From assembly GCF_010728155.1 (NCBI RefSeq), contig NZ_AP022605.1:1798001-1862000 (forward strand): a DNA stretch of 64,000 bases, written 5' to 3'. A program made the translations under genes and the position numbers. The first letter of the stretch is position 1; each line of letters begins with the position of its first letter. The notes under the pieces were generated by a model. That model saw only the letters and a program-made list of their open reading frames with translations. It was not told the DNA's origin and searched no databases. Shown piece after piece: positions 1-8,972 of the stretch. Source of the stretch: Mycolicibacterium doricum. GTDB taxonomy: Bacteria; Actinomycetota; Actinomycetes; Mycobacteriales; Mycobacteriaceae.

Positions 1-441
1 GGCATCGTCGGGTGGGTCTCCGACGGTGCCGTCGCCGCCCGGCTGCACGAACTGCGTCACCGGCACGCCGTGGAATACGTGCATCTCGACGTCCAGGATC
101 TCGACCGTAGACGGCTTCGCGTCACCTCGGACGCAGGTACCGAATACGCAGTGGCGCTGCCACGAGATGCCGCACTCGCCGACGGAGCCGTCCTGCTCCT
201 CGAAGCCGAACGCGCCGTGGTGGTGCGCGCCGGCGCACCGCGGACCATGACGCTACGGGCCGCCGACCTGCCGGCGGCACTGCGGCTGGGCTTCCTTGCA
301 GGGCACCTGCACTGGAAGACCGATCAACACGAGGGCATCCTGGTCGTCCACCTCGAAGGGCCGGAATCGGCCTACGCCGCGCGGATCGGCGACCTACTGG
401 CGAGCGGCAGGGTCGAGTGGGTACGGCGGGCCCATGACTGA
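1..441 (+). CDS. ureE: Urease accessory protein UreE (5' truncated by window edge)
   Basis: The reading frame is open from base 1 and gives 146 residues ending at TGA 439-441, close to the usual UreE length, so only a few N-terminal residues are probably missing. A GTG at 70 is internal. UreE is the cytoplasmic nickel metallochaperone that delivers Ni to the UreG-UreF-UreD-apourease complex. The C-terminal half (LRLGFLAGHLHWKTDQ) resembles the UreE nickel-site region with its conserved histidine. No histidine-rich tail is present. It overlaps ureF by 8 bases. Assignment rests on sequence character and on five following urease genes. Confidence 0.85.
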   Translation, partial: GIVGWVSDGAVAARLHELRHRHAVEYVHLDVQDLDRRRLRVTSDAGTEYAVALPRDAALADGAVLLLEAERAVVVRAGAPRTMTLRAADLPAALRLGFLAGHLHWKTDQHEGILVVHLEGPESAYAARIGDLLASGRVEWVRRAHD

Positions 442-1105
442 GCCCGCCCAGCTGCTGGCTGCCATCAGGTTCGGCGACACCGGCTTTCCTTCCGGCGGGT
501 TCGCGTTCTCGGCGGGGTTGGAGGGGTCCTACCGCGACGGCCTGGTGCTCGGCGAGGAGGACGTCAGCGCCTTCGCCACCGAACAGCTGGAGGGCCGGTG
601 GCACGGGTGTGACCGGGTGCTGATGCGTCGAGCCTGGACGGCGGAGGATCCGTCCGTCGTCGACGCCATGGCCGAGGCGATCGCCACCATGTCGGTGCTG
701 CGAGAGGCGTCCCGGCGTGCCGGTGCGGCGACCCTCGCCACGTTCGCGGCGGTTCTCGAACCCGCGTCCAACAACGCGGTGGCCAACTACCGGGACCGGG
801 TGCTTGCCGGGTCCGCGCTCGGACACCTGTCGGTGGCGCACGCGGTGTGCCTGCGGGCGGCGGACCTGACGCTGAAGACCGCGGAAACCGTCGTGGCGTG
901 GCAGGTTGTATCGGGCATCACCGGTGCGGCACTGCGTCTCGGGATCGTGGGGCACCTCGGCGCGCAGCGCATCACCACCGGCCTGACTCCACTGATGCTC
1001 GATCTGCTGGGCCGTCAGCCCCACAGCACCCCCGCCGCATTCACCGCCTACGCCGAGATTGCCGCCCAACGCCGCGGCGACGGCGCGCGCCTGTTCGCCA
1101 GCTAG
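434..1105 (+). CDS. ureF: Urease accessory protein UreF
   Basis: A 223-residue protein starting at ATG 434, inside the end of ureE. The segment FGDTGFPSGGFAFSAGLEG is the characteristic N-terminal UreF signature. The rest is helical and Ala/Leu rich, as expected for this all-alpha family. UreF acts in the cytoplasm with UreD and UreG during GTP-dependent nickel insertion and CO2 carbamylation of the urease active-site lysine. The open frame extends upstream to 296, but that part is the ureE shadow; the overlap with the ureE stop supports ATG 434. Confidence 0.93.
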   Translation: MTEPAQLLAAIRFGDTGFPSGGFAFSAGLEGSYRDGLVLGEEDVSAFATEQLEGRWHGCDRVLMRRAWTAEDPSVVDAMAEAIATMSVLREASRRAGAATLATFAAVLEPASNNAVANYRDRVLAGSALGHLSVAHAVCLRAADLTLKTAETVVAWQVVSGITGAALRLGIVGHLGAQRITTGLTPLMLDLLGRQPHSTPAAFTAYAEIAAQRRGDGARLFAS

Positions 1106-1129
1106 TTTTCCGCGAGTAATAGGAGCCCC

Positions 1130-1780
1130 ATGAACCTGACACCCACCGAGATGGAGCGCCTCACCGTGTTCAGCGCTGCCGAAATAGCCAGGCGCAACCT
1201 GCGCGAGGGCATCCCGTTGAGCCACCCGGAAGCGGTGGCGATGCTTGCCGACGAGGTCATGCTCGCGGCCCGCAAGAACATGGCGTACGACGAGGTCATC
1301 GACCGTGCCGCGTCGCTGCTGCGCGCCGATCAGTGTGAACCGGGCGTGCCGGACATGGTGCGCATCGTCGCGGTGGACGCGCCGTTCGCCGACGGCACCA
1401 AACTGGTCACGCTGATCGACCCGATAGCTCTTGGTGAGAACGGGTTTCGGCCCGGCGAGGTTATCGTCGGCGATGAGCCCGTCGAACTGTTCCCCGGCGC
1501 CGAGCGGATGGCGTTGACCGTCGTCAACCGCGGCGACCGCGACATTCAGGTCCGCAGCCAGTCGCATTTCTTCGAGACTAACCCGGCGCTGGAGTTCGAC
1601 CGGCGCGCAGCCTGGGGGCACAAACTCGACGTGCCCTCGGGTGCCGGCGTCCGGTTCGAACCTGGCATCCCGGTCGACGTGCAGTTGGTCCCCATGGCCG
1701 GTGCGCGGGTCGCACAGGGGTTCTCAAGTTTGGTCAACGGACCACTGGATGCCGACGGCGCACTCGGGGCCGCACTGTGA
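1130..1780 (+). CDS. ureAB: Urease gamma/beta fused subunit UreAB
   Basis: One 216-residue protein combines the gamma subunit (about residues 1-100, starting NLTPTEMERLTVFSAAEIAR) and the beta subunit (about 105-216, with RGDRDIQVRSQSHFFETNPAL). Separate UreA and UreB are about 100 residues each, so this is a true fusion without an internal stop. It forms the structural shell around UreC in the urea amidohydrolase. A purine-rich stretch at 1119-1125 precedes ATG 1130. The 3' end overlaps ureC by 4 bases. Fused gamma/beta subunits are known in some bacteria; the single ureA and ureB genes of typical mycobacterial ureABC differ. Confidence 0.95.
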   Translation: MNLTPTEMERLTVFSAAEIARRNLREGIPLSHPEAVAMLADEVMLAARKNMAYDEVIDRAASLLRADQCEPGVPDMVRIVAVDAPFADGTKLVTLIDPIALGENGFRPGEVIVGDEPVELFPGAERMALTVVNRGDRDIQVRSQSHFFETNPALEFDRRAAWGHKLDVPSGAGVRFEPGIPVDVQLVPMAGARVAQGFSSLVNGPLDADGALGAAL

Positions 1781-3483
1781 CTTCGATCGACCGTGAGTCC
1801 TACGCCCGCATCTTCGGACCCACGACGGGGGACCGAATCCGGCTCGCCGACTCCGATCTCTTCGTCGAGGTGGAACACGATCACACGGTGCCCGGTTACG
1901 AGTTGCTCAGTGGTGCAGGCAAGTCGGTACGCGACGGCGAAGGCTACCGGCCGACGACCAAGGTGTCCGACGGTGCCCTCGACTACGTGATCATGAATGC
2001 GGTGATCATCGACGCAGTCAGCGGCATCGTCAAGGCCGACATCGGCATCCGCGACGGCCGCATCGTCGGTATCGGCAAGGCGGGAAACCCCGACGTCATG
2101 CCAGGAGTCACCGAGGCAATGGTGGTCGGCACCGCCACTACGCCGATTCCGGCCGAGGGCATGATCGTCACCGCGGGCGCCATCGAGACACATGCGCACC
2201 TGATCTCGCCGCAGCAGACCGAGCACGCGCTGTCGACTGGCACCACCACGCTCATCGGTGGCTCACTGGGTCCCACCTTCGAGGTCGCCACCGGCGGGCC
2301 GCGCAACCTGGGCATGTTCCTCAAGGCAGGCGAGTACACGCCGATGAACTATGTACCGTTCGGGCGCGGCTCGTCCGATCCGGCCGCCGTGTTGGAGATG
2401 GTGGCCGCCGGGGCGGGCGCGGTGAAGATCCACGAAGACTTCGGGGCATCACCCGCCATCATCGACAAGACGCTCGTGGCAGCGGATACCGCCGACTTCG
2501 CAGTGCACCTGCATACCGATTCGATCAACGAGTTCGGGTTCTCCGAGACCACGATGGCCACCATCGGCGACCGCACGATTCATCTCTACCACGTCGAAGG
2601 CGCGGGCGGCGGGCACGCCCCGGACCTGATCCGCTGCGTCGGTTACGACAACGTCATACCCGGCACCACGAACCCCACCAACCCGTACACCCTGGGCGGC
2701 CTCGACGAGGGCGTGCCGATGACGATGCTGGCCCACCTGATGAATTGGGAAGCGCCGGAGGACATCGCCTTCGCCGAGGCGCGGATTCGCCCGCAGACCA
2801 TGGTGGCCGAAGACTTCTTGCACGACATGGGGGCAATCTCCATCTTCGGCAGCGACACCCAGGGCATGGGTCGAGTCGCCGAGAACGTCGCCAATTGCTG
2901 GCAGCTCGCCGCGGTGATGAAGGAGCGGATCGGACGGCTGCCGGAGGAGGCCACGGCCGCTGCCGACAACGAACGGGTCAAGCGCTATATCGCCAAACTC
3001 ACCGTCAATCCGGCTATTTCGGTCGGCGCGGACGCGCACATCGGGTCCGTCGAGGTTGGCAAGGTCGCCGACCTGGTGATTTGGCAGCCTGCGTTCTTCG
3101 GCGTCAAACCCAAGACCGTGCTCAAGAACGGCTTCATCGCCTGGGCGGCGCTCGGCGACGCGGCCGGGTCGATCTCCTCATCAGAGCCGGTGATCCAGCG
3201 CCCGAACTGGGGCGCGCTGGGTGACGCGGCAGCGGCATCGGGTTTCGTGTTCATGTCCTCGCTCGCGGTCGACGCCGGTGTGCCCGAACAGCTCGGCCTG
3301 CGCAAGAACGTGTTGGCGATCAAATCAGTTCGAGGACTGCGCAAGAAACACATGGTCCGCAACCGTGCTCTGCCACATGTCGAGGTCGACCCGCGGACGT
3401 TCGACGTCCGGGCCGACGGCGAGTTGCTCACCGCTGAACCACCTGCCACCCTGCCCTTCTCGAGGAAGTTCATGATGCGATGA
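1777..3483 (+). CDS. ureC: Urease alpha (catalytic) subunit, flap Cys replaced by Ala
   Basis: 568 residues, normal family length. It hydrolyses urea to ammonia and carbamate. Metal-site residues are visible: HAH at 139-141, carbamylated Lys217 in VKIHEDFG, His219, the HLHTDS histidine, and Asp360 in GSDTQGMGR. The mobile flap that normally reads MVCHHLD is MLAHLMN (residues 317-323), so the position of the classic Cys319 is Ala319, while catalytic His320 is kept. Start is GTG 1777, overlapping the ureAB stop; the gene in turn overlaps ureG. All nickel ligands seem present, so activity is plausible. The altered flap and divergent C-terminus mark a non-canonical urease clade. Confidence 0.95.
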   Translation: MTSIDRESYARIFGPTTGDRIRLADSDLFVEVEHDHTVPGYELLSGAGKSVRDGEGYRPTTKVSDGALDYVIMNAVIIDAVSGIVKADIGIRDGRIVGIGKAGNPDVMPGVTEAMVVGTATTPIPAEGMIVTAGAIETHAHLISPQQTEHALSTGTTTLIGGSLGPTFEVATGGPRNLGMFLKAGEYTPMNYVPFGRGSSDPAAVLEMVAAGAGAVKIHEDFGASPAIIDKTLVAADTADFAVHLHTDSINEFGFSETTMATIGDRTIHLYHVEGAGGGHAPDLIRCVGYDNVIPGTTNPTNPYTLGGLDEGVPMTMLAHLMNWEAPEDIAFAEARIRPQTMVAEDFLHDMGAISIFGSDTQGMGRVAENVANCWQLAAVMKERIGRLPEEATAAADNERVKRYIAKLTVNPAISVGADAHIGSVEVGKVADLVIWQPAFFGVKPKTVLKNGFIAWAALGDAAGSISSSEPVIQRPNWGALGDAAAASGFVFMSSLAVDAGVPEQLGLRKNVLAIKSVRGLRKKHMVRNRALPHVEVDPRTFDVRADGELLTAEPPATLPFSRKFMMR

Positions 3484-4091
3484 CGTTGAAGGCGGCCCGC
3501 ATCGGCATCGGGGGCCCGGTCGGCTCCGGCAAGACAGCGCTCGTGGAGGCATTGCTGGCCGGGTTCGCCCGCCGCGGCCGCGTCGTATCGGTCATCACGA
3601 ACGATCTGGTCACCGCCGAGGACGCAGAACGCGTGCGCCGGTCTGGCCTGATCGACCCGCGGCGGGTTCGCGCCGTCGAAGCTGGCGGCTGCCCGCATAC
3701 CGTGATCCGCGAGGACCCGTCGCTGAACATCGCCGCAGCCGACGCGTTGGAGGCCGACTTTCCCGACACCGAGATGATCTTGCTGGAATCCGGGGGTGAC
3801 AACCTCGCCTCGACGTTCTCTCGGGACCTGGTGGACTACTGGCTGTTCGTGATCGACGTCGCCGGCGGCGACGACATTCCACGCAAACGCGGGCCGGGCG
3901 TCCTGCGGTGTGACCTACTGGTGGTCAACAAAGTCGACCTGGCGCCGTACGTCGGCGTCGACTTGCCCTTGATGCTCAAGGAAGCCGACGAGGTCCGCAG
4001 CGGCCGCCCCGTCGTGGCCATCAGTGCCCGTGGTGGTGACGGAGTGAACGCGGTGATGGACGTGCTCGAGCGGGACGTGCTATTCGGGTGA
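3480..4091 (+). CDS. ureG: Urease accessory GTPase UreG
   Basis: 203 residues, typical for UreG. The SIMIBI-class GTPase motifs are clear: P-loop [10 protein letters not shown] near residue 11, [13 protein letters not shown], the CPH metal-binding motif in [25 protein letters not shown], and NKVD. UreG hydrolyses GTP and carries nickel to apourease with UreE, UreF and UreD. ATG 3480 overlaps the ureC stop by 4 bases and its own end overlaps ureD, indicating translational coupling. Confidence 0.97.
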   Translation: MTLKAARIGIGGPVGSGKTALVEALLAGFARRGRVVSVITNDLVTAEDAERVRRSGLIDPRRVRAVEAGGCPHTVIREDPSLNIAAADALEADFPDTEMILLESGGDNLASTFSRDLVDYWLFVIDVAGGDDIPRKRGPGVLRCDLLVVNKVDLAPYVGVDLPLMLKEADEVRSGRPVVAISARGGDGVNAVMDVLERDVLFG

Positions 4092-4879
4092 GCGTCGGCG
4101 TCGCCCTGGACCTCGCCTTCGCCGATGTCGGCGGTCGCACGGTGTTGACCCGGCGCCGCTATCGGTGGCCGCTGCTGACCGGCAGGGTGTTCCCCGACCC
4201 TGGCCGGCCGGGGGTGGGATCGGTCACCATTCAGAACGCCGCGGGCACGATCATTCCTAGCGACTTCATCGCGCAGCGGATCGAGGTGGTCAACGGCGGA
4301 TCGGCGGTGGTACGCGGCCAGGGCGCAACCATGGTGACCGGGGTTCCCGGCGGAGACGCGGCCATCGAAGAAACCGACCTAGAGGTCGATGCGACCAGCC
4401 GACTGCTCCTCGACGCGGCCCCACGCATCCTCGTACCGCACGCTCACTATCGGCAACGCACCCGAATGTGCGTCATGCCGGGCGGACGAGCTGTTCTCGT
4501 CGATGCTGTGGTGTTGCATCCCGAACTCACCGACGACCTGTTCGGCGGTTACCAATCGACTATCGAGATCACCGGGGCGAACGGCACCATGCTGGCACTG
4601 GACGCGCAGCATCTGGATGCAATGCCTCGCGTGCGGCGTGCACCAACGTCTTTCGCGACCGTGTACGTGGTCGGTACCGAACTCGACACCGTGATGACGG
4701 CATTGACACCCCAGCTGGAGTCGCTGTCTGTTCTGACCGGCGATAGACGTGCATACCTCGGCGTGAGCGACCTGCCCAACGACGCCGGTTGGGCCGTGCG
4801 AATCGCGGCGTCCGATGGCGGTGTCCTGCGGAGCACGGTAGGGGCTGTGACGGCTGTCGTAGGCGCACCGTTGGGGTAG
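4088..4879 (+). CDS. ureD: Urease accessory protein UreD
   Basis: 263 residues from GTG 4088, which overlaps the ureG stop. The N-terminal pattern ([23 protein letters not shown]) and central [17 protein letters not shown] match the UreD/UreH beta-rich scaffold family that binds apourease and recruits UreF and UreG. The sequence is diverged, so assignment depends partly on operon position. It is the last urease gene; a gene-poor decayed stretch follows directly. Confidence 0.88.
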   Translation: MSVGVALDLAFADVGGRTVLTRRRYRWPLLTGRVFPDPGRPGVGSVTIQNAAGTIIPSDFIAQRIEVVNGGSAVVRGQGATMVTGVPGGDAAIEETDLEVDATSRLLLDAAPRILVPHAHYRQRTRMCVMPGGRAVLVDAVVLHPELTDDLFGGYQSTIEITGANGTMLALDAQHLDAMPRVRRAPTSFATVYVVGTELDTVMTALTPQLESLSVLTGDRRAYLGVSDLPNDAGWAVRIAASDGGVLRSTVGAVTAVVGAPLG

Positions 4880-5284
4880 GTCTTGGTGATGTCCTGGGGC
4901 GCGCCAGGCGTCCTTGGCTGTGCCCCCTCGGTGGTGGCCGAGCACCATTGCGAGCAGGATCACCAGTGCGCGGCCGTCGCCGGTGGCGGGCGGCTGGGCG
5001 ACCGTCGCCTTCGTGGTTTCGTTGTCGGGCAGACCGAGCAGCTTGGGGGTCAGCTCTGGCCGTGGTAGTCGTTGAATAGCGGCCATAGCGTGTCCGCCGA
5101 TCAGTTGGCCGCCGCTGAAGAGTGGGCGGCGAGCACCGTGGGAAACTCATCGTTCCATGTGGATCTGCCAGCCGTGGTCCGCGTAACCGCGCCGGCGAGC
5201 GACCGGGCGGCCATCCAGACGTCAGGACCGTCGAGCTTCCGCTCCGCTCGATGATCGACCAGCGGCGGCATTGGGCCCGGTGAT
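4880..5284 (-). other. Gene-poor stretch with possible minus-strand remnant
   Basis: No intact gene. Between about 5086 and 4883 the minus strand reads through a protein-like segment (KLLGLPDNETTK, then RALVILLAMVLGHHRGGTAKDAWRAP) that runs without a break into the antisense of ureD. It is faintly like the C-terminal region of some actinobacterial plasmid ParB-like proteins, but this is a weak recollection and no clear start or stop supports a gene. It probably marks the edge of the material inserted downstream of the urease operon. Confidence 0.3.
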
Positions 5285-5870
5285 TAGCGAGTACAGCTGA
5301 TTCTGGGCTGCAGCACTTCGGGTTTCGATACTGCGGCCGTTACGTAGCGCTGCGATGTCGTCATCGACTTGTGGCCGAGATGCTTCATGAAGTATAGACG
5401 CTGACATTGGAGGTGGCGAGCTCGTGGCATAGGTGTGACGCAGTCTGTTCGGCAAGTATCGGATTCCTGCGCGACAGCAGAGAGCAGCGCCTCCAGGGTC
5501 CGGGGGAGCGCCTTCGGCAGCGGCTTCTTCAACTTCGGGCGCCCAACGAGCTGCATAGGGTGGCCGCCAACAGTTCATTTGTGTAGAGAAACGTGCACAA
5601 CACATTCCATGTGGGCCAGCAACGCCGGATCGACGCAGCTTCGTGATCGGCGGCAAATGCCGCGAATGCTGCACGCATCGAACGCGGGTTATGTCAGCTA
5701 GACTGAGCTGGGTTGGTTCACCGTCTACGAGCAGTTTGGCGATGGCGATAAAGTCTCGCCGATAGGCCTTCACCGTGTGCGCCGAGGGTTTACTGGCCTG
5801 CCGGTGGTCCGAGAACTGCTGGAACCATTCGGGGATCTCATCGACAGCCGGTGGCGCGCGGAGGTAGCTT
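5285..5870 (-). pseudogene. Tyrosine recombinase/integrase pseudogene
   Basis: Reading from 5870 down, the minus strand gives an integrase N-terminal core-binding segment (EIPEWFQQFSDHRQAS, then KAYRRDFIAIAKLL). It then shifts frame to KLKKPLPKALPRTLEALLSAV and ends in the catalytic-domain signature FMKHLGHKSMTTSQRYV, with the conserved LGHxS and final Tyr. The intervening RLRHTYAT-like box sits in yet another frame. At least two frameshifts and an internal loss of the catalytic middle make it inactive. A phage- or XerC-type recombinase once mobilised this region. Confidence 0.75.
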
Positions 5871-6279
5871 CAACGGCGCCTTCTGCGAAGGAGTAGCCAG
5901 GATCTGTCTGCTGCGGTACGACACCAGCCTCGCAGAGAAGAGATGGAAACCAACGTTATCCACATCATTGCTATCTGCACGGCTGTGGGCTGGACGAACG
6001 GGAGACGCTGCACCACGGCGGTAACGTCACAGTGACGAATTGGGCTCGGGGCGCAGGGTTTCGAGGCCGGCGGCGCGCGATGCAGCCGGCAACCTGGTCC
6101 ACCTGCTCAGCGGACTGTGCCAGGCCACCGGCACCGTGCTCGCCCAACTCGCCTTCGGCGCCAAAGAAGTCAGGCCATGATTCATCTGATGCAATATGCA
6201 GTGGATCACCGTACTTAACAGAGCGTATCGGCTAAATAACGGGCTATTATACGGCTATAGTTGCGGCTAGTATATCGGC
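5871..6279. other. Non-coding/decayed stretch before relBE
   Basis: No intact gene is seen. Around 6061-6180 the plus strand can be read as a short protein-like tail (NLVHLLSGLCQATGTVLAQ) ending in a TGA, an unidentified remnant. The last 45 bases are noticeably AT-rich, with repeated GGCTA blocks at 6241, 6253 and 6266. That would suit the promoter and autoregulatory operator of the following antitoxin gene. Confidence 0.4.
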
Positions 6280-6549
6280 ATGAAGCAAGTTCCACTGTCG
6301 GAAGCCAAGGACAAGCTGTCGGCGCTGGTCGACGAGGCCGACACCACGCACGAAATCATTCAGATCACCCGCCACGGCCGGGTGGCCGCGGTCATCATGT
6401 CCGCTGACGACCTCGAGTCGCTCCACGAAACTTTGTACGCGCTGCGGACTCCGGGCCTGGCCGAGGAACTGACCCAGGCCGATGCTGACTATGCCGCGGG
6501 TAACACGGTCAGCGGCGAGGAGATTCGGCGTCGTTACGGGCTACGGTGA
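6280..6549 (+). CDS. Type II antitoxin, Phd/YefM (RelB-like) family
   Basis: 89 residues. The N-terminus (MKQVPLSEAKDKLSALVDEA) followed by QITRHGRVAAVIMSADDLESL is the Phd/YefM DNA-binding fold, and the acidic C-terminus wraps the toxin in this family. It neutralises the RelE-family toxin encoded next and represses its own operon. The stop overlaps the toxin start by 4 bases. The upstream AT-rich stretch with GGCTA repeats is the likely operator. Confidence 0.92.
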   Translation: MKQVPLSEAKDKLSALVDEADTTHEIIQITRHGRVAAVIMSADDLESLHETLYALRTPGLAEELTQADADYAAGNTVSGEEIRRRYGLR

Positions 6550-6779
6550 GCGACCCGGATGCTTCGTGGTCGGTTCGGCTCTCGCCGGCAGCCGACTGGG
6601 CGCTGCAACGCCTACCACACAAAGTCGCTGCGGCGATCGCCGAGTTCATCACCGTTGCGCTACCCGCAGATCCCTACAGGGTCTCCAAACCCCTGAAGTT
6701 TCAATTCGAAGGCTGGCGGGTCGCGCGGCGTGGTGATTACCGGGTGACATTCCGGCTCCTCTTGTCATTTTGCAGTTGA
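6546..6779 (+). pseudogene. RelE-family toxin, C-terminally truncated
   Basis: 77 residues from GTG 6546, overlapping the antitoxin stop. The RelE/ParE core is present (WSVRLSPAADWALQRLP; KPLKFQFEGWRVARRGDYRVTFR) but stops at the beta strand that normally continues into the final strand with catalytic or binding residues, where family members have about ten more residues. After TFRLL the frame enters foreign sequence beginning near 6764 (TGTCATTTTGCAG) and ends LSFCS. RelE toxins cut ribosome-bound mRNA; loss of the last strand suggests an inactive toxin. Confidence 0.75.
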
Positions 6780-6983
6780 CCCCTCGCCGACGGCATCTGC
6801 TGAAGTGCACAGCAGAGATAAAGCGCAAACCGCTCAGCGCCAATTTTGCAGCTAACCGCGACCAGGGGTGACCGAAGATCCCGAAGGGATGCCGGGCTGG
6901 TCACGGACGGGTACGGGGCCAGTCAGTCGCCGCCGTAGCCGTCCACCACATTGACGTCGGTGCCCAGATGCATACTGTTCTGC
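6764..6983. repeat. Possible IS end remnant with two 15-bp direct repeats
   Basis: ATTTTGCAGTTGACC at 6767-6781 and ATTTTGCAGCTAACC at 6843-6857 match at 13 of 15 positions and are about 76 bases apart. The first lies directly after a TGT at 6764, the point where the relE frame loses homology. Subterminal repeats after a terminal TGT are typical of IS21-family ends, and the intact IS21 element in this window shows the same design with another sequence. No transposase is attached, so this would be a solo end; the rest up to the macrodomain gene shows nothing recognisable. Confidence 0.4.
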
Positions 6984-7604
6984 GTGCCGACAATCACCGC
7001 GGTTTGTGGCGACATCACCGCGCAGGAGGTCGATGCCGTGGTTAATCCCGCGAACTCTGCTATGCGCGGCGGTGGCGGCGCGGATGGCGCGATTCATCGC
7101 GCGGGAGGCCCCGCCATCCTGCGCGACTGCGTCGAGCGGTTCCCGAACGGACTGGCTACAGGTGACGCCGGCTGGACGACAGCAGGCGACCTGCCTGCCC
7201 GGTGGGTTATTCACACGGTCGGCCCGAACTACAACACTGGGCAAACAGACCGTTCGCTGCTGGAGTCCTGCTACCGCCGGGCCTTGGAGGTCGCAGACGA
7301 ACTCGGTGTTCGAACTATCGCCTTTCCGCTCATCAGTACAGGCGCCTTCGGCTGGCCGCGGCGGGACGCCATCGCGGCAGCGGTTGAAACCATTGCCACC
7401 GTCAATACTCGTGTCGAGGATGTGCGACTGGTGGCATTCGACCGAGGTGCACGAGCAAGTACTGATGCAGTTGGCTTCGAAGACCCCGATCCGCATCTTG
7501 CAAGGGGTTCGAGTCCTGCATCAGCGGGGCTACCACCGGCTGCGCATTATGCCGGGAATGAGTTCCTCGGGGATGTACTGGCGCGTCGCTATCACCGCCG
7601 CTGA
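6984..7604 (+). CDS. Macrodomain protein (ADP-ribose/O-acetyl-ADP-ribose binding)
   Basis: Start GTG 6984 gives VPTITAVCGDITAQEVDAVV, the standard macrodomain N-terminus; the frame is open further upstream to 6951. Hallmarks are VVNPANSAMRGGGGADGAIH (loop 1 with catalytic Asn/Gly-rich segment), DLPARWVIHTVGP and FPLISTGAFGWP (loop 2). Such proteins hydrolyse O-acetyl-ADP-ribose or mono-ADP-ribosyl groups. The domain ends near VRLVAFD (about 7438); the remaining 50 residues look like out-of-frame translation of the next gene, so a frameshift there is likely. Next to a toxin-antitoxin pair it may be defence or stress related, but that is inference. Confidence 0.85.
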   Translation: MPTITAVCGDITAQEVDAVVNPANSAMRGGGGADGAIHRAGGPAILRDCVERFPNGLATGDAGWTTAGDLPARWVIHTVGPNYNTGQTDRSLLESCYRRALEVADELGVRTIAFPLISTGAFGWPRRDAIAAAVETIATVNTRVEDVRLVAFDRGARASTDAVGFEDPDPHLARGSSPASAGLPPAAHYAGNEFLGDVLARRYHRR

Positions 7605-8709
7605 CAATCTGATGGACCATGTGAGCTTCCCGCACGTCATCGACCTCGACACCGCACTGCAGTATTCGACGGGCGGACTTACCGAATTCGCCGGGAGTGA
7701 GGTGACCGTGACAACCAGACCCGAATCGGTCGCCGACCTGATCCTGAACGCATTTCCTAGGACCGTTCCGACCGAGGACGATCCCGCCTACGTTTCCTGG
7801 TTCGCCGAACTCATGCGTCTTGTCGAGCAATTCCAGTTGCCACCCATCGCGTACGCCGACTACTTCGACGCCAGCGCGGGATGGGAGATCGGCTGGGACA
7901 GCGGCATCAGGCATGCCCGCCCACCCGAGCCAGCGACCATTGCCCCAAGGAGATCCGCTCCAATGCCATCACTGCCATCGACCTCAATACCGGCCGACCC
8001 GGCAAACGCCCTGCATCGACTCGAGACGATTCTCCAGAAGGCGACGGGGCTTTCCCCGAAAGCCAGCGCGGTGGAAGGAACGCTTATCCCGCGGGGAGAC
8101 CCGCTGTTGCCCGGCGTCACAATCAAATTCGCCGCCGATCACGTCCGCGGTGCCGACCGCGCAGCTCTTTTCTTTGACGACAAGTACGTTCATTTGGGTG
8201 TCTGGCCGGCGGAACTCCAGCCGCAATACACATATATCTATTCCGATCCGGCCAGAGCCGACGCCCTCCTCGAACTGAACAAGAACGACGGTTTCACTGT
8301 CGAGCCCAACTTTCAACTTGCGCATCGCTTTGCCCAACCTCTTCAACGCTGGTTTCCGACCAGACTGCTGTCCGCAGAGGACTACTTGCAGCAGTGGGTC
8401 GACGATTTCCACGACGGGCGCGCTGGCGGTCGAACCCGCGATGAGATAGCCGGTCCACGCTTCTTCCAGTGGCTGGTGGAGCGCCGGTACGCCCCCGCCA
8501 TCGAAGAGGAAAGCCTTCACCAGTGGCTGGACAGTAAGAAAGCCGGCATTCAGGTCCACGTGCGCCCAGGCATCCAGATCCTCAGAACCTGGTCGTATGG
8601 AGAAGCTTTCGCGATCGAGGGTCAGAACGAGTTTGTTGCGCAGGTGCGGGACGCGACTAATCAGATACTGATCGCGCTCGGGCAGACGCAGTTAGGTTCC
8701 ATGAGTTGA
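7465..8709 (+). CDS. Hypothetical protein, possibly frameshifted C-terminal part of the macrodomain protein
   Basis: About 414 residues from ATG 7465; the true start is uncertain because the frame continues upstream inside the macrodomain gene. The N-terminus carries a conserved-looking module (VRVLHQRGYHRLRIMPGMSSSGMYWRVAI) seen in uncharacterised bacterial proteins, then a Pro-rich linker near residue 155 and a C-terminal domain with PRFFQWLVERRYAP and SYGEAFAIEG. No catalytic motif is recognised. The frame joins naturally to the macrodomain after VRLVAFD if about two bases were lost near 7440. Confidence 0.6.
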   Translation: MQLASKTPIRILQGVRVLHQRGYHRLRIMPGMSSSGMYWRVAITAADNLMDHVSFPHVIDLDTALQYSTGGLTEFAGSEVTVTTRPESVADLILNAFPRTVPTEDDPAYVSWFAELMRLVEQFQLPPIAYADYFDASAGWEIGWDSGIRHARPPEPATIAPRRSAPMPSLPSTSIPADPANALHRLETILQKATGLSPKASAVEGTLIPRGDPLLPGVTIKFAADHVRGADRAALFFDDKYVHLGVWPAELQPQYTYIYSDPARADALLELNKNDGFTVEPNFQLAHRFAQPLQRWFPTRLLSAEDYLQQWVDDFHDGRAGGRTRDEIAGPRFFQWLVERRYAPAIEEESLHQWLDSKKAGIQVHVRPGIQILRTWSYGEAFAIEGQNEFVAQVRDATNQILIALGQTQLGSMS

Positions 8710-8972
8710 GCCACGCCCGTTAACGGCGGGTGGTGCAGGACACGCTTTCCATGCAGCGCAGCCGAATTGCGTCTCCGAACTCGCACCGCGAGTGTGCAAT
8801 CCGACCGAATCTGAAAAGATTCGACACCGGTGGCCTTGCGCACCGTCCGATACCTGGGTGAATGTCGAGGTGGTGCAAGGTGGAGGTATCGGGGGTCCAG
8901 GCCTGTGGCGCGACCCCAAGGTGTCAGTGCCTGGTGCTATCCATAGTGCAGTACGCCTAGATGGAGGTAGTC
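8710..8972. other. Intergenic stretch upstream of frameshifted gene
   Basis: No gene is supported. An open frame continues through it into the following gene, but the composition of its translation (GGGIGGPGLWRDP) does not look like protein. A strong ribosome binding site GGAGG at 8963-8967 sits 5 bases before ATG 8973 and fixes the start of the next gene. Confidence 0.5.

Noticed and set aside
122..1621. Long minus-strand open frame (499 codons) opposite ureE-ureAB
   Set aside because: High-GC antisense shadow of clear urease genes; translation is Arg/Gly/His-rich without domain character.
2449..3698. Minus-strand frames opposite ureC and ureG
   Set aside because: Mirror the codon pattern of the urease genes; no motif or start context.
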